A stretch of 64,000 nt of DNA, from NCBI GenBank assembly GCA_973895155.1, contig OZ316894.1:6696001-6760000 (forward strand), given 5' to 3'. Under the pieces are notes generated by a model. It ran no database searches, was not told where the DNA came from, and worked only from the letters and a program-made list of their open reading frames with translations. This DNA is from Marsupella aquatica (taxonomy: Eukaryota; Marchantiophyta). A program made the translations under genes and the position numbers. Of the stretch, positions 11,496 through 24,314 are shown piece after piece; position 1 is the stretch's first letter; each line of letters starts with the position of its first letter.

Positions 11496-14400
11496 ATGGC
11501 TGCCCTCGCCTCGCACTCCTGCATTGCCTCTCTGTCCCAGCAGACGAAACAGCAGAGCAGCAGGGCGACGTCCTATGGCTATGGAGTGCGTAACGCATTA
11601 GTGTCTCCTCCTCTGCATCGCTCGTTTACTGGGCTGCAGACGAAGCTGGGCTCAAAGTCCTCGAGCGAATTCAATAGGAGAAAGCAACGAGGAGTAGATT
11701 TCCGTTCTGAGCAGCTGAGCTTAGTGGCTTGTGCTGTCGCCAGCACTGACGCAGCTGTCGCCACTTCCTCCACCACCACTACGACTTCCGTCTTGGGTCT
11801 TGAGGTTGTCGAAACTCTTCATCCAAATTCCAGAGTAAGCATCCGCTCTTTCCTGGGCGTCTAACGGCAGAGGAATGCAATCGGGCACGTAAAATTTATA
11901 ATCATGAAGGCGGAGGTTGAAAACTTGGCAGTATCCAGTCGGCACTGGTTCATTCTCTTCTCTCCTCAATTCTTCTCAATTTCAGTGAATTGTTGGACTC
12001 CTTTAAATTGTTTCGCTTTTTCGGCGCAGGTTTCTTTGAGCGTCACAGTACCCGCCAAAGTATGCAATGACACCTACAAAGACGTTATCAAGGAATTCTC
12101 CAAGAAAGCTAAGGTGTGTCTCTGTACAGGATTGTCCTGGGATTTGCGGCATTGTGTGCATCGGGCACGGATACTAATTTGCTGCTCCCGCACTCCTGTC
12201 AGGTTCCCGGTTTTCGTCCAGGCAAAAGGATTCCAGAGTCTGTCTTGGTAAACTACATTGGGCCGCAACAAGTCAGGTCGTCGGCGGTGGAGTCCATATT
12301 GAAAAAATCACTTCCGGAAGCTCTATCTTCTGTGAGTTCCGGTGCCCCCTAATTCTCTTCTTCTTAGTTTTCATTACTCCACTAGCTTCTTCTTTGTTCT
12401 TCTTGTCCTAGTTTGCGATGAACCCCCTCTCCACCAAAGAAACCTTATCGGTTTCAATGTAAGTTGTAATAAGCTGAATTGGTCATAGAACTCCTTGACT
12501 GTTTGTGGTTCATCTAAAGTTCAATTAACAAGAATGGCGGAAACAGACTCACTTTGTGCTAATTTACAATTTGATGCATCACAAAGATGCACTAGCTTTT
12601 CTAGTGGACAGCATCCCATTCGACTGCTCGTGGCACACTGCGTAATTGAGATTCTAAAGTGGGATTTCAGCGTGAAGCTGGTTCTTGTAGTCCAAGAATA
12701 TGTGAGCTGGATTGTGGCATTTTTGCAGGTGGCAGGCAGAGCTTTGAAGGAGTCAGAGCATATTGTATCCAAATTTCAAGATCTGGAGGCCTCCTTTTCA
12801 AGTGACGCTCCTCTTAGGTATGATACCAGGTTCTGGAACTCTTGCTGTGTTCTTGATTACCAGATTGTTATCCGGTTCCATTCCATCTCATTTGTCCCAC
12901 GGAATTACCTCCAGACGCAATTGGCTGAAGTCGTGTGAATGGGGAATAACAAAACTCTACTCTAAAGTGATTTGTTTGGTAGTTATGTTGTGGCAGTTGA
13001 CGTGGCACCTGAAGTCAAGTGGATATCAGAACATGCATACAAGAACCTGAAAGTGACTGTGGAGCTTGATCCCACTCCCACTCCTGAGGAGGCCGCCGAT
13101 GTAGAATTCAAGTCTCGAGTTAAGGGATTAGGTTCTCTACAAGTTGCACCTGACCGAGGCCTAGAGGTAAGATCTGTTACTACCTGTTTGAACAGTTATG
13201 ATTTGGGTTGAATATGACTTGGAAAGAAATATCTAGAGTCAGGAAAGTCAGGAAGCAAATTCTAGTGGAGCTTATGTATTTGGATGACATATTCACAACT
13301 ACTCGAATTAAGTGAAATGATGAACTAATCGATAGGATCCAGTTTCATTTCTCCAATCCTTATGATTTTTGTGCAGTCGTTGACATTTCATTGTAATCGT
13401 AAGAATATTTTCAAATAATTGTCGCGCCCAAAGTCTCACTTTACTGTAAGGTACCAGATTGCAGTTGGGAAGGTAGATTGACTGCACAAGATGATATGTG
13501 GATAGTCATTGACCACTAGAAGAAACTGATCTTGCATGTGAACAGATGGGTGATGTTGCTATCATAGATATTTCAGCAAATCGGCTGAATGAAGATGGTA
13601 CAGAAGGAGAAAAAGTATTATCTGCGGAACAGAAAGGTGAGCTGTCAACAGATACAGTCTGAAAAAGTAATACTGAATTCGTACAAATTAGGTCTTGCTT
13701 CCTATATCAGAGATTTGAGGTAGTTCCACATGGTCTTGGGACATGTTTCTCTCTGGTATGTGCACGGGCGTAAAGCTGCTGGAGTGTACGCAGGTTTTCA
13801 GTTGGATACAGAGGACTATGTCAATTTTATTCCTGGGTTTGTGGAGGCACTTATCAACATACGGAGAGAAGAGACTCGATACTTTGATCTTGTCTTTCCT
13901 CAGACCTGGCAACAAACGGCTCTGCGGGGAATAAAAGCGCGCTTTACGGTAGGGAACATTTTCTGGGGTGTAAGGAGTTGGCCATGCCCAGAGTTTGTCC
14001 TTCCTAGAGAGCAAGATCTCAAATGCGCTTATGAATGGAGTGAGTCCGGCTGTTCGGTTGGGTCTGCACTTACTTGTGACGAATTCCTAAGTCGACCATG
14101 TTTTCATATCAATCAAGAAGTCAAGCTTGGCGGAAATAAGCAGGCTTTGAGTATGGTGTTTCTGGTGATTGACTCGGCTATCCTGCAAAGCATGTCATTG
14201 CCTCTTTTCAAGACTTGTTGTGTTGATGCAGGGTTACTGCAAGGAAATATTTATTAGGAATCTTCCGGAATTGGATGATAGTATCGCACCCAAGCTCATG
14301 GAGGGCCTCACAACTCTTGATCAGGTTAGTTCAAGGACGACAAAAAGGCCCTTGTTTTGACTGATTGAGCTCATATCGCACTCTTAGCTCTGGACAACGG

Positions 14401-16162
14401 GGTCGAAAGTCATCATGTGTGATGTAAAGTAAGATTATATCTGATTATTGAAGGTCAAGGAAGTATTGCTGGAGAAGCATCGTATCACCATAGAGCAAGC
14501 GAGAGTGCAACAAACTCAACTGGCTGTCACTGGGGAACTGGCAAAGGTAGCCATGTACATTATCTCATCCCAGAAATTAATTGCCGTTCATATCGTTCAT
14601 TGCTTTGTCTCCTCGTCATTTCTAGATATAGGTTGATTTGTCGGGAATGGGCCAGAGAGTTCATATTGTTCCCTGCTTTGTCTGCTCGTCATGTCTAGAA
14701 GGAGGATTGATCTGTCGGGAATGAGCAAGAGAGTGTTTGTACTTGCTGACACAAAGATTTACCCCTGATTGCATCGACTTGGAAACTTTTAATTATTAAC
14801 ATTCAACTCATGAGTGGTAGAAGTAACATTCTTAAATACTCACGGCTTCATGAAAGTGACGTGAACAGGTTAATCTTGCAGAATATCAAGTCAATTCAGG
14901 TTTTAGTATCAAACTTGACTGATGCTTATCTACTCTGGTTGGGAATCATTGTTGGTGGACATTCCTGGGATCTTTCTCAGGTTGTTGAGATAGAAGTACC
15001 CAATTCGTTGCTAGAGGAGCAAGGGCGTCAAATGTACGGTGCGAAATTACTGGAGATGCAGGTGAAGCCTGGAAATCGTTTTCTTCCTGACGTTTTGTCG
15101 CATGAATTTTCCTGAGCCTATTTTCGTATCGGAGTCAAGTGCGTTGTTCAAATTTCACAAGAAAACCATGAGCGAGGATATGTCAAGTCAAGATCTTCCC
15201 AATTTGTGGGCTTGTACTTACTGCTTGTGGGGTAAATTCCGTGCAGACCGCTGCAAAGTTGAGTAAAGAGCAAGTTGTACAATTTTCGAGTGAAGTAATG
15301 GTCAACAACTTCCTCACTTCACAGAAAGAGAGGATCAAGAATGCTGTCAAGCAGACTTTGGCAGTTGCAGAGATCTACAAGCTAGAAAACCTTGGGGTTG
15401 TAAATATTCCTTTCTATTTCCAAGTCGTTTGGGTTTTATTCTCTTGTACCAGTAGTACTGGATACTAAAATCGAATGTTCTGGATGATGTGCTTGGATTC
15501 TTAGTACCAGAGCCACAGACGTGATGAGATTTGGTGGTGGATAGCAACTTTATTTTCTCAAAATTTTACCTGTCTCATGATTATTTTCTGCCCTGCTCAT
15601 TCAGTATTCAGAAGAGGAGTTGAAAACTGAAGTCCAAATGGCTCTGGAGGAATTTAAACGCTACAATCAAGAGTATGATGAGGCAAAGATAACGGAGCAG
15701 GTAAGGAAGACTGCTGGCATTCTAACCTTAACCAAGTATTGTTTGTCAAGAATAGAACAGTTTCTTTCGGAGAACTTGTCAAACAGTGCTATTTCGAAAC
15801 AGGTGTACTCCACTTGGATACTTTGACATGTGCCTGTTGCCGAAGACTTTGTAACAACATAATTTACATCAATGTAAGTGGTAGAAGTGCAACGTAGAGT
15901 TGAGGTTTTTTTTTCTAGATGTGAATGGGTTCAAATTATGATCTTTATCGGGCTCCGCTTCCTCATTGAACTCAGGGGGCCAGGATCATGGAAATGTCCA
16001 TTACAGCTCCCTATCTTGTACTCCTTAATACACTAAGCAACACCTAATTGTACTTTTTTGGACTTGCCACAGGCAAAAGAATTGCTGGAAGGATCCAAAG
16101 TTCTGGAGTTCCTCACTCAACACGGAGACATCACCTATACCACCAAAAAGGAGGAAGTGTAG
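11496..16162 (+). CDS. TIG: Chloroplast trigger factor-like chaperone / peptidyl-prolyl isomerase, 13 exons
   Basis: This is the plastid homologue of bacterial trigger factor, a ribosome-associated chaperone for nascent chains in the stroma. Exons: 11496-11834, 12030-12113, 12203-12331, 12729-12817, 12983-13166, 13546-13636, 13794-13948, 14232-14324, 14454-14546, 14981-15061, 15247-15399, 15605-15700 and 16073-16162. All introns are GT-AG and the frame stays open, giving about 558 residues, close to the usual plant length. Residues 1-90 form a Ser/Ala/Thr-rich transit peptide. The ribosome-binding domain follows, with the trigger factor signature GFRPGKRIP at its tip. An FKBP-type domain (GFQLDTED...PGFVEALINIRREE...VFPQTW) and a helical C-terminal chaperone domain come after it. 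The donor of exon 11 is ambiguous by one codon (15396 or 15399; GTAAAT preferred). Short frames inside the introns are not exons. Confidence 0.93.
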
Positions 16163-16870
16163 CTCGGAGCGCGCCGTTGGCAAGCACGTTTTCTCGTGCC
16201 ATAGATGAGATCAAGTAAGTGACAAACACAGAAGCTCTGCTGGTTTGGATTTACATGATTTTACAAATGAAAAATGTTTCTAGTGAAGCATTCGTAGTTA
16301 AAGGAGCGCTTGATTCGTAGTTAAAGGAGAGCTTGATTCGTAGTTAAAGGAGAGCTTGAAGCGCTGCTTGAAGTTCACGGGAATTTTGTGCACCTGAGCT
16401 GGTAGCTATTTCCGATGTACCACAAAGGCAAGTGCATAACAGTTAAGAGCATTTTTATAGAAAATAGAATGGCGCTCACTGTTTTCAGTGAATTAGTTTA
16501 TATGTCAGTCATACAGAAAAGAATTCCTCGATTTCTTATTGTACGAGGGCCTGCGCCTACATGTCAAGATAAAGAGTGCCACAAGCCAAATGTCATATAC
16601 AAATTGATGAAAGCAGCTTGTGATTGAAAGTGAAAGTTGTTTGATTTATTTATTTCCTGGAAACCCGTGGCAATAGTTGCCCCATTGAATGGGTATCTGG
16701 TTTCAGTACTTCTATGCCATTCCATCCTGACGCATGGTCCTTGTTGCGTCTCCCTGTACTTAGTGAATGGGTCTTGATCTGTAAATGATTCGTTTTGTGA
16801 CTCTTGTCTATCGACAATCTTGCCTGAATCAGCTAAGTTGGTGATCCCTTGGCTGAAGGCTACCTGTGGT
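16163..16870. other. 3' flank of the trigger factor gene
   Basis: Holds the probable 3' UTR and a three-copy 23-bp repeat at about 16291-16360 (ttcgtagttaaaggagagct at 16291, 16314 and 16337). No gene was recognised. Confidence 0.6.
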
Positions 16871-17440
16871 CCTGTCCTTGTTGTGGGCATACTCAGATTT
16901 TGATCCTAATGATGTACTCAGTAGGTCAAGTATGTTTTGAGTTGGCATTATGAATCCAAATGGATCGATGGCAGACTCAATATGATATCACGGATCGATC
17001 ATGATTGGAGGGACGATTTTAGAGTGCCGCGGAGGTAGAACTCACCATAGCCGGCTGACTGGTCCTGTCGTTGTTGTGGGCAGACTCGGCTAGTAATGTA
17101 CCCAGTCGGTCAAGTATGTTTTGAATTGGAATTATGAATCCAAACGGATCGATGGCGGATGGATCGATGGTAGATTTTGATAACACGGATCGATCATGAT
17201 TGGAGGGAAGATTTTGGAGGGCTGCGGAGGTAGTACAGACCGTAACCAGGCTGAGTGTGGTCCTGTCCCTGTTATGGGCAGACTCGGATTTTGATCCTAA
17301 TGATGTACACAATCAGTCACGTAGTTTTGAATTGGAATTATTAGTCCAAAGGGATCGATGGCTCATTCAATTTTGATATCACGGATCGACCCTGATTGGA
17401 GGGACCATTAGGGAGGGCCGCGGAGGTCGAACAAATCCTA
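16871..17440. repeat. Tandem repeat, three diverged copies of about 195 bp
   Basis: Copies start near 16871, 17064 and 17262 at the word cctgtcc(t/c)tgtt(g/a)tggg. Each continues with caagtatgttttga-like text, atccaaatggatcgatgg, cacggatcgatcatgattgg and gccgcggaggt. The third copy ends at about 17440. No coding function was seen. Confidence 0.85.
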
Positions 17441-17900
17441 GCCCCTAGGTTTTTGGGCATCACGTGCTTTCCTGAACCCAACAAGGAACAATTTTTCTGG
17501 AGCGACCGCACGGTTGGCAGAACACGCAGCTCTAGGTTTGACTGATTCAGACCCACTGTGTCGTAGGTGGGTCAAAAGACCGCTAGCACAAGCTCTCACC
17601 AATACCACTACAGTTGCGAGAATGATTGACGCCTTCCCGTCGGGTTAGTGGCTCCGATCCGCACCGAAAAGGAAAAACGCAACTGGGGAGGTTGACTAGC
17701 GGATGCGGTGGTCATGACTGGACCTCGTCCCTTTTCACCGCCTCGAGAACAGAGGACCTTATCAACCTCTTTTCGCTCCTCAGCAGGCATCAAGCTGGAA
17801 GGTGATGGCGTAACGAGTCAAAGACGTGGGGCCCAATCACCCAACCTGATGCCAGTACCAACCTCTCCCCCAGTTTAACTACAGTAGTAACGGATGAATT
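17441..17900. other. Intergenic, no gene recognised
   Basis: GC-richer sequence with short frames on the minus strand lacking motifs. It lies between two tandem duplications. Confidence 0.4.
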
Positions 17901-18092
17901 TACTGAATGCCCAATGTGATTTTTTTTTTATATTTATGGACCCCACTAGAGGTCACTTCCAAAATTCCTGGCTCCACAGTGCGCCATGTCATCATGTACT
18001 GAATGCCCAATGTGATTTTTTATTTTTATTTATGGACCTCACTAGAGGTCACTTCCAAAATTCCTGGCTCCACAGTGCGCCATGTCATCATG
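17901..18092. repeat. Two-copy 96-bp tandem duplication
   Basis: The unit beginning tactgaatgcccaatgtgat starts at 17901 and again at 17997. It ends with gtgcgccatgtcatcatg in both. Copies differ mainly in the T-run length and one base (ggaccccac/ggacctcac), so the event is recent. Confidence 0.93.
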
Positions 18093-21000
18093 ACGTGCTG
18101 CAAACAAGTATGAATTGGTTTACAAAATAAAATGACTTTAACATTCGTGCTTGCGGCAGGATTTTGGTAAAATTGGTGATGCCATGCCGTAAATCTTCAT
18201 GTAAAAAGTAATCAAAATAACTGTTTTATTTACCCCGAGTAGATCCACAACTCAGTTTTATCTACTGCAAATAACCGATTGCCCACCCTTTTTGTGAATT
18301 GTGGTTTCAATTCCACAATAAAAAATAAGTAATTAAATGAAGCAACACAGCATGGCAGTTAAGAATCCCACAGGGGCAGAAGGTAACCTCGTGTTTCCTC
18401 ATTTCCTCGTGTCGTAATCGAGGATAGAAGAAGTGGCGATGAGGTAATGGAATACTCATCTAACCTTCCGAACAAGTGTAGAGAGTGCAAAGCAAGATTG
18501 ACTCTCTCTTTTTCTCTTTCTTTAGCGGAAGGTCAAGTTCATCCGCACACAAGAGGCAGTCAGAAGAGCAATTCTCAGTCATGGCTAACAAACGATAGTC
18601 TCTCTTGAGGAAATCACTTTAGTCTTTAGTGAGAGCTCTGAAATTGCTGCTCGGAATTGAATTTCGGAAATTGCTTCAATCTGCAAATGAATATCGAATC
18701 AAAAATTTTTGACAGTAAGGGAATTCAGGAAGACGTCATTGCTCCTCACCTAAGACAGAGGCATTGATTGGACCATGAAGTGGTTGAGTACTCTTGCTCC
18801 ACAACGATGCATGAGAAGCGAGGCAACTAATGATAGAGAGACGACTTTGGATTGAACGAAAGAGAGGAGGGGAGGGAAACACCAAAACTAGCCAGGATGT
18901 GATTGTGAAGGTGAAATGATGAGAGCAATTGATCTCCAAGGATTCCAATGGGACTATGTGATCCACGATTTATACCCGAAATCCGCAACAGGTGGAAAGA
19001 ATGATTGAATAAACGGAAGAATTGAATGTGAAGGGGTCCAATGAAGTCATGAGACACCGAAGTCTCGAACAGCAATAATCGATGAAATGACGAAATGAGT
19101 GTTCGAGGAGACCAACAATATGTTTCAATCTCAAAGTGACAGGACAGACCCAATGGTCACCAAGTTCACAGGACTAAGTCACTGCTAAAGCAAATACTTC
19201 AACCACTCCACTTTCACAGCCGAGTGGGAGAACAGGGAGTGCGCTAAGACTATTAAACGCTCTGGTTAGAATCTTCCTTGCTTCGCCTGCCGCCCCTCGT
19301 TCTCTCTCTCTCATTGCGGACCCGGCTTTATGCTTTGAGTCTCTCCTGGACTTCTGGTAAAGAAACAATTCAAGGGTAACAATTTGCAGCTCGGCTAGAA
19401 ATTTATTGATGATACACTCATGAGTTTTTTGGCAGCGAGCTCTGTTGAGAGATGCAAGAGTATGGCTATCTAAAAAATTAATAAATGGGCATCCTAGTCT
19501 TCACCGTGCCCAAGATCAGACAAGTACAGGAAGGCTCCGAGATGACACAATTTCAATGGCCATGCTGCGATCCTCCCCTTACATGGGCTCCATTCATCCG
19601 GAAGTATGATCAATCGCACAATCTAGCTACTCAGAAAAGAATTATTCTTGAGGACTTGAAATCCCCTCGGCGCGAAATTAAACGCCTCTCAATCAACTCT
19701 GCCCACCACTGCTTGAAAAAAATTGAATCCTTCTAGGCATACAACAAATACCCATTCTGTGGTAGCGTCAGTGTCCTGGTGGCAGAGTACCACGGTACAG
19801 TTCCCAGTAGTCAAAGCTGCTGTGACTACTAGAAAGTCTCCGTCGTGAACCTTACGTGACCAAACCTTGACAACTATGCTAAACAATAAAAACTTCCAGT
19901 GAACAAAGTTTTGCGAATTGACCATATGGTTTAAATTGTGATGGCATCGTGGGTTCCACAGTGCCTCACACTAGATGCGTACAAGGTAATTGCAAACCAA
20001 CTCTGGCCACCATCGCTACCTACCAGACAGCAATCGCTTGAGACAAGCGAGAATTAATGTAGATGGCCCTAAGCTTGACACATAGGTTTACTCACTCTAA
20101 GCAATACCGTGGAGAAGTGTGTTGCATTATTTTCTAAAATCCATTGTTGAAATAGCTGGGTTTGGATGAGTCGAAAAACTATTATGGCAAGGAAATTGTT
20201 GAACTGCAGTTTGTCCGGTCTTTGTTCAAAGGTGTTCTAGATGATCCAAACGAGAGCTATATTTTACGTCCTCGGGTGAGCTCCATTTCCATTCCAACCT
20301 GCAATTAGATCTTCAACTGTGCTCATGATTCCTAATTGAAATACCTTTGCTGGCTCCAGAGCTGAACTCCCAAGCGATTGGGATTGCCTCAAGCTCAGAG
20401 CACCACGCTGCAGCTTCAGAACTACTTGAGGTTTGCTCATATATTCAGCTCGGTCACTATTTTCAGCTGGCCTAGTCTCCAGATTCGATCCACCATGTAG
20501 TCTCAATAAAGATATGTTCATTGTCACATTTTATAACACATTTATCTATTTCACATATATTGTCCAACACATACCTCACATACAATCAACAAATAGGGGT
20601 CCACGAACTAATTTTCAGGGCATTCTGGGAGCATAATGCGCCCGCCCCCCGCCAAAATAAATTCAAAATACTCTAGAAGCCTAAAATTGAAGGGGTCTAA
20701 AAATTAATTTAAAATGTATATGATACAAAGGTTTATGATACATTAAAATAAAAATATATGACACAAAAAATTTGAAGAAGACAAAATCTGAAAGGTGTAT
20801 TCACCACCATATAGGCTTCAAAACTAGGGCCATTAACTAACAACATCCCAGAGAATCTTACTTATAAAGTGCAAAGCCAAACTAGTTGTGATCTAGGTTT
20901 CTAGAGTGAAGACTCTAGACCGTGACTCTAGGGCCCATCAAAATATATATGTATACAAAAAGTATGTGCATGGAGACAATGATAAAACCCCACTAAAATT

Positions 21001-21981
21001 TATGTGCATGGGGTGAAAAGGATGTGCATGGAGAGTATGATGTATGTTATAATGATAATATGTACCATGGTTTCTATCATTTCAAAGCTCACAATGACTC
21101 TTACTAAAGACAAAACTGAAAGTATGATGGACAAAAAAGATGGGACAAAGTTGAAAGGGATATAGGGTAGAATTATTTCTGGCATTTTTTTTGTTTTCAT
21201 CGATCTAAGGAGGCGAATCAAAATCTTGGTGGGAGTGAAAAAAGAGGATCAAGTGGGGTGAGTTTTTGGAGGTTTTATGATGCAGCTAAACTGTGCTTCA
21301 TGTGTGTAGCAAAATAATTTATAATACAAACAAAATCCTAAATTTTTTCTTACAAATTATCAAAAGAAGAATGGAACATAGCAAGAAAACTGCCCAGAAG
21401 AAATAGGAAATAGAGGCATAAAGAAACTGTAAATGTTTAGTAAATTGCAGTGCAATTTATTTTAATTTTCAGGTGTTTTGGTTTCCTGGCCCTTGTTCCA
21501 CTCATTTTTAGCCACTCATTTTGTATGCTGGACCTTCATTTTGATGGAGAAATCTCTGAAGTGGGATTTCTTTTTATCTATTGATACATTATTCTTATAA
21601 CACTAGGGAATATATGTTGTCTACACTTTATTGTCCTCCCTCTATTCATATTCAAAGAATGAGTAGTTGGGGCTAGTATTACTAATCAATCCCTTTGGCC
21701 ATCATTCCTTTGTATGGTCCATGGGCTAATGGGAGCATCAAATTGCCCCTTGTTTTGCACAAAAGTGTGTGTCCATATTATTGAATCTAACTGATTCAGT
21801 TGAGTGGTCACTCCGAGGGGCACATTGCAACCCTCGAAAGTTTCCACTCAAAATAACTTTTTCTTGAAATAAAATCGAACGGAGGATGTCGTCCCTCAGA
21901 CAAAGGAGACGATCACGAACGTAGAAATATCGGATATCACTTACAGTGATTAGGATGTTGCGGGCTGAATGATGACCTCAA
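18093..21981. other. Intergenic stretch without recognisable genes
   Basis: Contains only short frames without motifs on both strands (for example 18827-19153 minus and 19485-19736 plus). A piece at 20892-20942 resembles one at 50967-51041 (separate entry). A run of C (cgcccgcccccc) occurs at about 20640. A distant exon of an unknown gene cannot be excluded. Confidence 0.45.
20892..20942 (+). repeat. Dispersed repeat fragment, copy A
   Basis: Shares ttctagagtgaagactc, cgtgactctagggccc and catcaaaat-like text with 50967-51041. The original element is not identified. Confidence 0.65.
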
Positions 21982-22290
21982 TAATAGGGGGTCTCAAATA
22001 TCGGCCCAGGACATTATTTCCCGGGAGGTCAGACGCGTCCGTTATGAGTGTCGCGGGCAAGTTTACCGGCACCACCTTTCTTTTGTGACCCAATTTTTTT
22101 AGGCCCGTAAAGTGTGAGTTCCGGTTAAAGGAACCGGCTGCGGCCGAACTTTGACAGATGGTGCCCAATACTGAGACGGCCCGGATGCAGAGTGATTTTG
22201 AATGTTAAGGACCATCGCGCAAAGATCTTTAGGCGTTTAACTCAAACAAGTTTGAAATTGAGCTTTTGGTGGGAGGCGAGACTGGGAGAC

Positions 22291-23847
22291 ATGGAGATGC
22301 AAATCCCTGCAGAGGATGCGATTGGTGTGCAGGACATGTCTTCTGAAATGGCACAAAGGTCTGGTACGAGTGGACGCGGTTTCATACCTCCACGCACTCT
22401 GGTCCCTGGGCCATCTGAGCAAGAAGTCGCTACACAAGGCAATCGTGCATTCCATCCAGCACGGGAGGCAGGACTGTCACGACAAGGCATGTCAGGAAGT
22501 AGACGAGGTGTCGGAGGTACCGCAGCTGTGACCACAAAACTAACTCGAAAGGATTATGCCCTGATTATCGATTATCTTGAGGTCCAAGATAATTACAATG
22601 CCATCTTCGGGGCTGGAAGAAAAACCAGGCCGGGTAATCGCTATCAATCCAAGAAATCGGTCTTTACCTCAATGGCTGCAGTGTTGGCTCATTACGATTT
22701 TCCAAAGATGGATGGGGCAAATCTTGCTAAAAGATTCGGGAGGTATCAGGATATGTACAAGAAGGCTTTGTTGTTGAAGAACTCTTCCGGTGGGGGCCTC
22801 ACAGAGGAGGAATTCCAATGTGGTCTTACTATCGATCAAAAACTGGACAAAATATGTCCGCTGTTTGATCGCATGCATGCAATATGTGGGGAGCGTGCCA
22901 ACGTTCAACCTCCTGGAATGGTAGACCACGGTTTTGGAGGATGTGGGATCACTGAGTCTCCAGAGGAGACTGAAGACCCTGTTGAGGAGAGCGATAATGA
23001 AGTCCCTGATGGTGGAGAAGAACCAGGTTCTCCAACTTGGCTAATGGCAGGTAATTAAATCCACAAACTGTCTCCTACTTTTGATGTATTCAGCCGTCTG
23101 TTATGTGCATATATGTTCATTTACATCCCCTTTTGTTATTTGCAGATTCTCCACCGGATGTGGAGAACGAATCTGTTCATTGTGGTGTCGATGAACAGCC
23201 TCCTACTCCTGTTCCAGAGCATTTTGAGCCCTCTAGGGGAGGGACCGAAGACATTCGGACAACCAATGCCCCCCAACAAGCTCCAATTCGGACCCCCCCC
23301 CAACAGTGAAGGTGGATCCAGACCTACACAATTTGGGACACACCAAATTCCTTCTGCATCTGCACCGCAAGGACCAGTTCGAGCACAGTCTACGACGAGG
23401 GGGAATGACAAGGCAGCTCCAACAAGACTTAAAGCAAATGGAGAGGGATCTGCTACTTCAAAAGGGAGCTTGGCAGCAATGTATGCAGACCAGAAAAGGG
23501 AGAAGGCACTCTTCAGAAAAGAGCTCATTGGCAACAAAAATCAGTGGAAGAAAGATGAGATTGAAGACAGACGCAAAGCACGGGTTGACTCATCGAAGAA
23601 AGACAAGTTAGATAGGAATCACAAGATGAAGCTTGAACAGTTCAGTGCAACACAAGCTGAAAAGCGAATGCGAATGGACCAACACCACCAAATGATGATG
23701 GCACAAATCACCTTGCGTGGACAACTGATGTCTGATTTGTTCAAGAGCGGCAAATCAGAGGGAGAGATTAGTAGATTGATGAGAATGGTAGAATGTACCA
23801 TGTCCACCGACTCAGGACCACCTGTTGATGATGGAGACCAGGAGTAA
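22291..23847 (+). pseudogene. Harbinger-associated Myb/SANT-like DNA-binding protein, frameshifted
   Basis: In Harbinger elements a Myb/SANT-like partner helps the transposase enter the nucleus and bind the ends. Exon 1 runs 22291-23050 and exon 2 starts at 23146 after a GT-AG intron (23051-23145). Residues ~80-165 form the Myb-like helical domain (TRKDYALIIDYL ... KRFGRYQDMYKKALLL). An acidic linker follows. The second part is rich in K, R, E and M and ends with GKSEGEISRLMRMV, likely a coiled protein-interaction region. In the spliced frame, translation stops at 23309 just after a run of nine C (23293-23301), while the frame shifted by one base remains open to 23847 with family-like composition. 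One extra C explains this. It could be a real mutation or a homopolymer sequencing error. The first in-frame ATG is at 22291. Confidence 0.75.
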
Positions 23848-24314
23848 CATTGGCTAGAGTTCTTTAGAGGCTTTACTAGGTGAACAGGAACAAAGAAATA
23901 TGTAGTACTTACTACTATAAGAGAGGGAATTTACGACCATGGCAGCAACGTCCCAACTCAGCCGAAACGCAGCCGTGACGAGAGCAGCGAAGGCGTCGAC
24001 AGTGAAGGCACTCGTAAGCGGGCTACAAAGAAGCATGTGGCTAAGTAGCTATTCATGTTCGTTGCACCAAGAAGTAGTGGTAGTAGACGTGAACGTAGAA
24101 TGTACATGTGCAATTTTTGAGCAATGAGAATCAAATGTAGGATTTGATCATTATTATTTTGCGTAAATACAATGATCGACTTTATTTGAAAGTGGTAATA
24201 CATTTACAAACGACACTTAGGTCACCTTGCATAGTCATCTTGCTGTCACTGAGCACTATTCTATTATTTAATTTGCAAATATGTACCCACTCTGCAAATT
24301 TGAGACTTGCGTAG
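23848..24314. other. Space between convergent transposon genes
   Basis: 3' flanks of the Myb-like gene (plus) and transposase gene (minus). A short alanine/serine-rich open frame (23939-24127 plus) has no recognisable motif. No other feature is seen. Confidence 0.4.

Noticed and set aside
12495-12938. 147-codon plus-strand frame
   Set aside because: It is intron 3 plus exon 4 of the trigger factor read through in another phase; the spliced model is far better supported.
13688-14014. Minus-strand 108-codon frame within the trigger factor gene
   Set aside because: Antisense to exon 7 and its flanking introns, which have strong family support.
18827-19153. 108-codon minus-strand frame
   Set aside because: No motif, serine/leucine/histidine-rich text typical of chance frames, no splice context.
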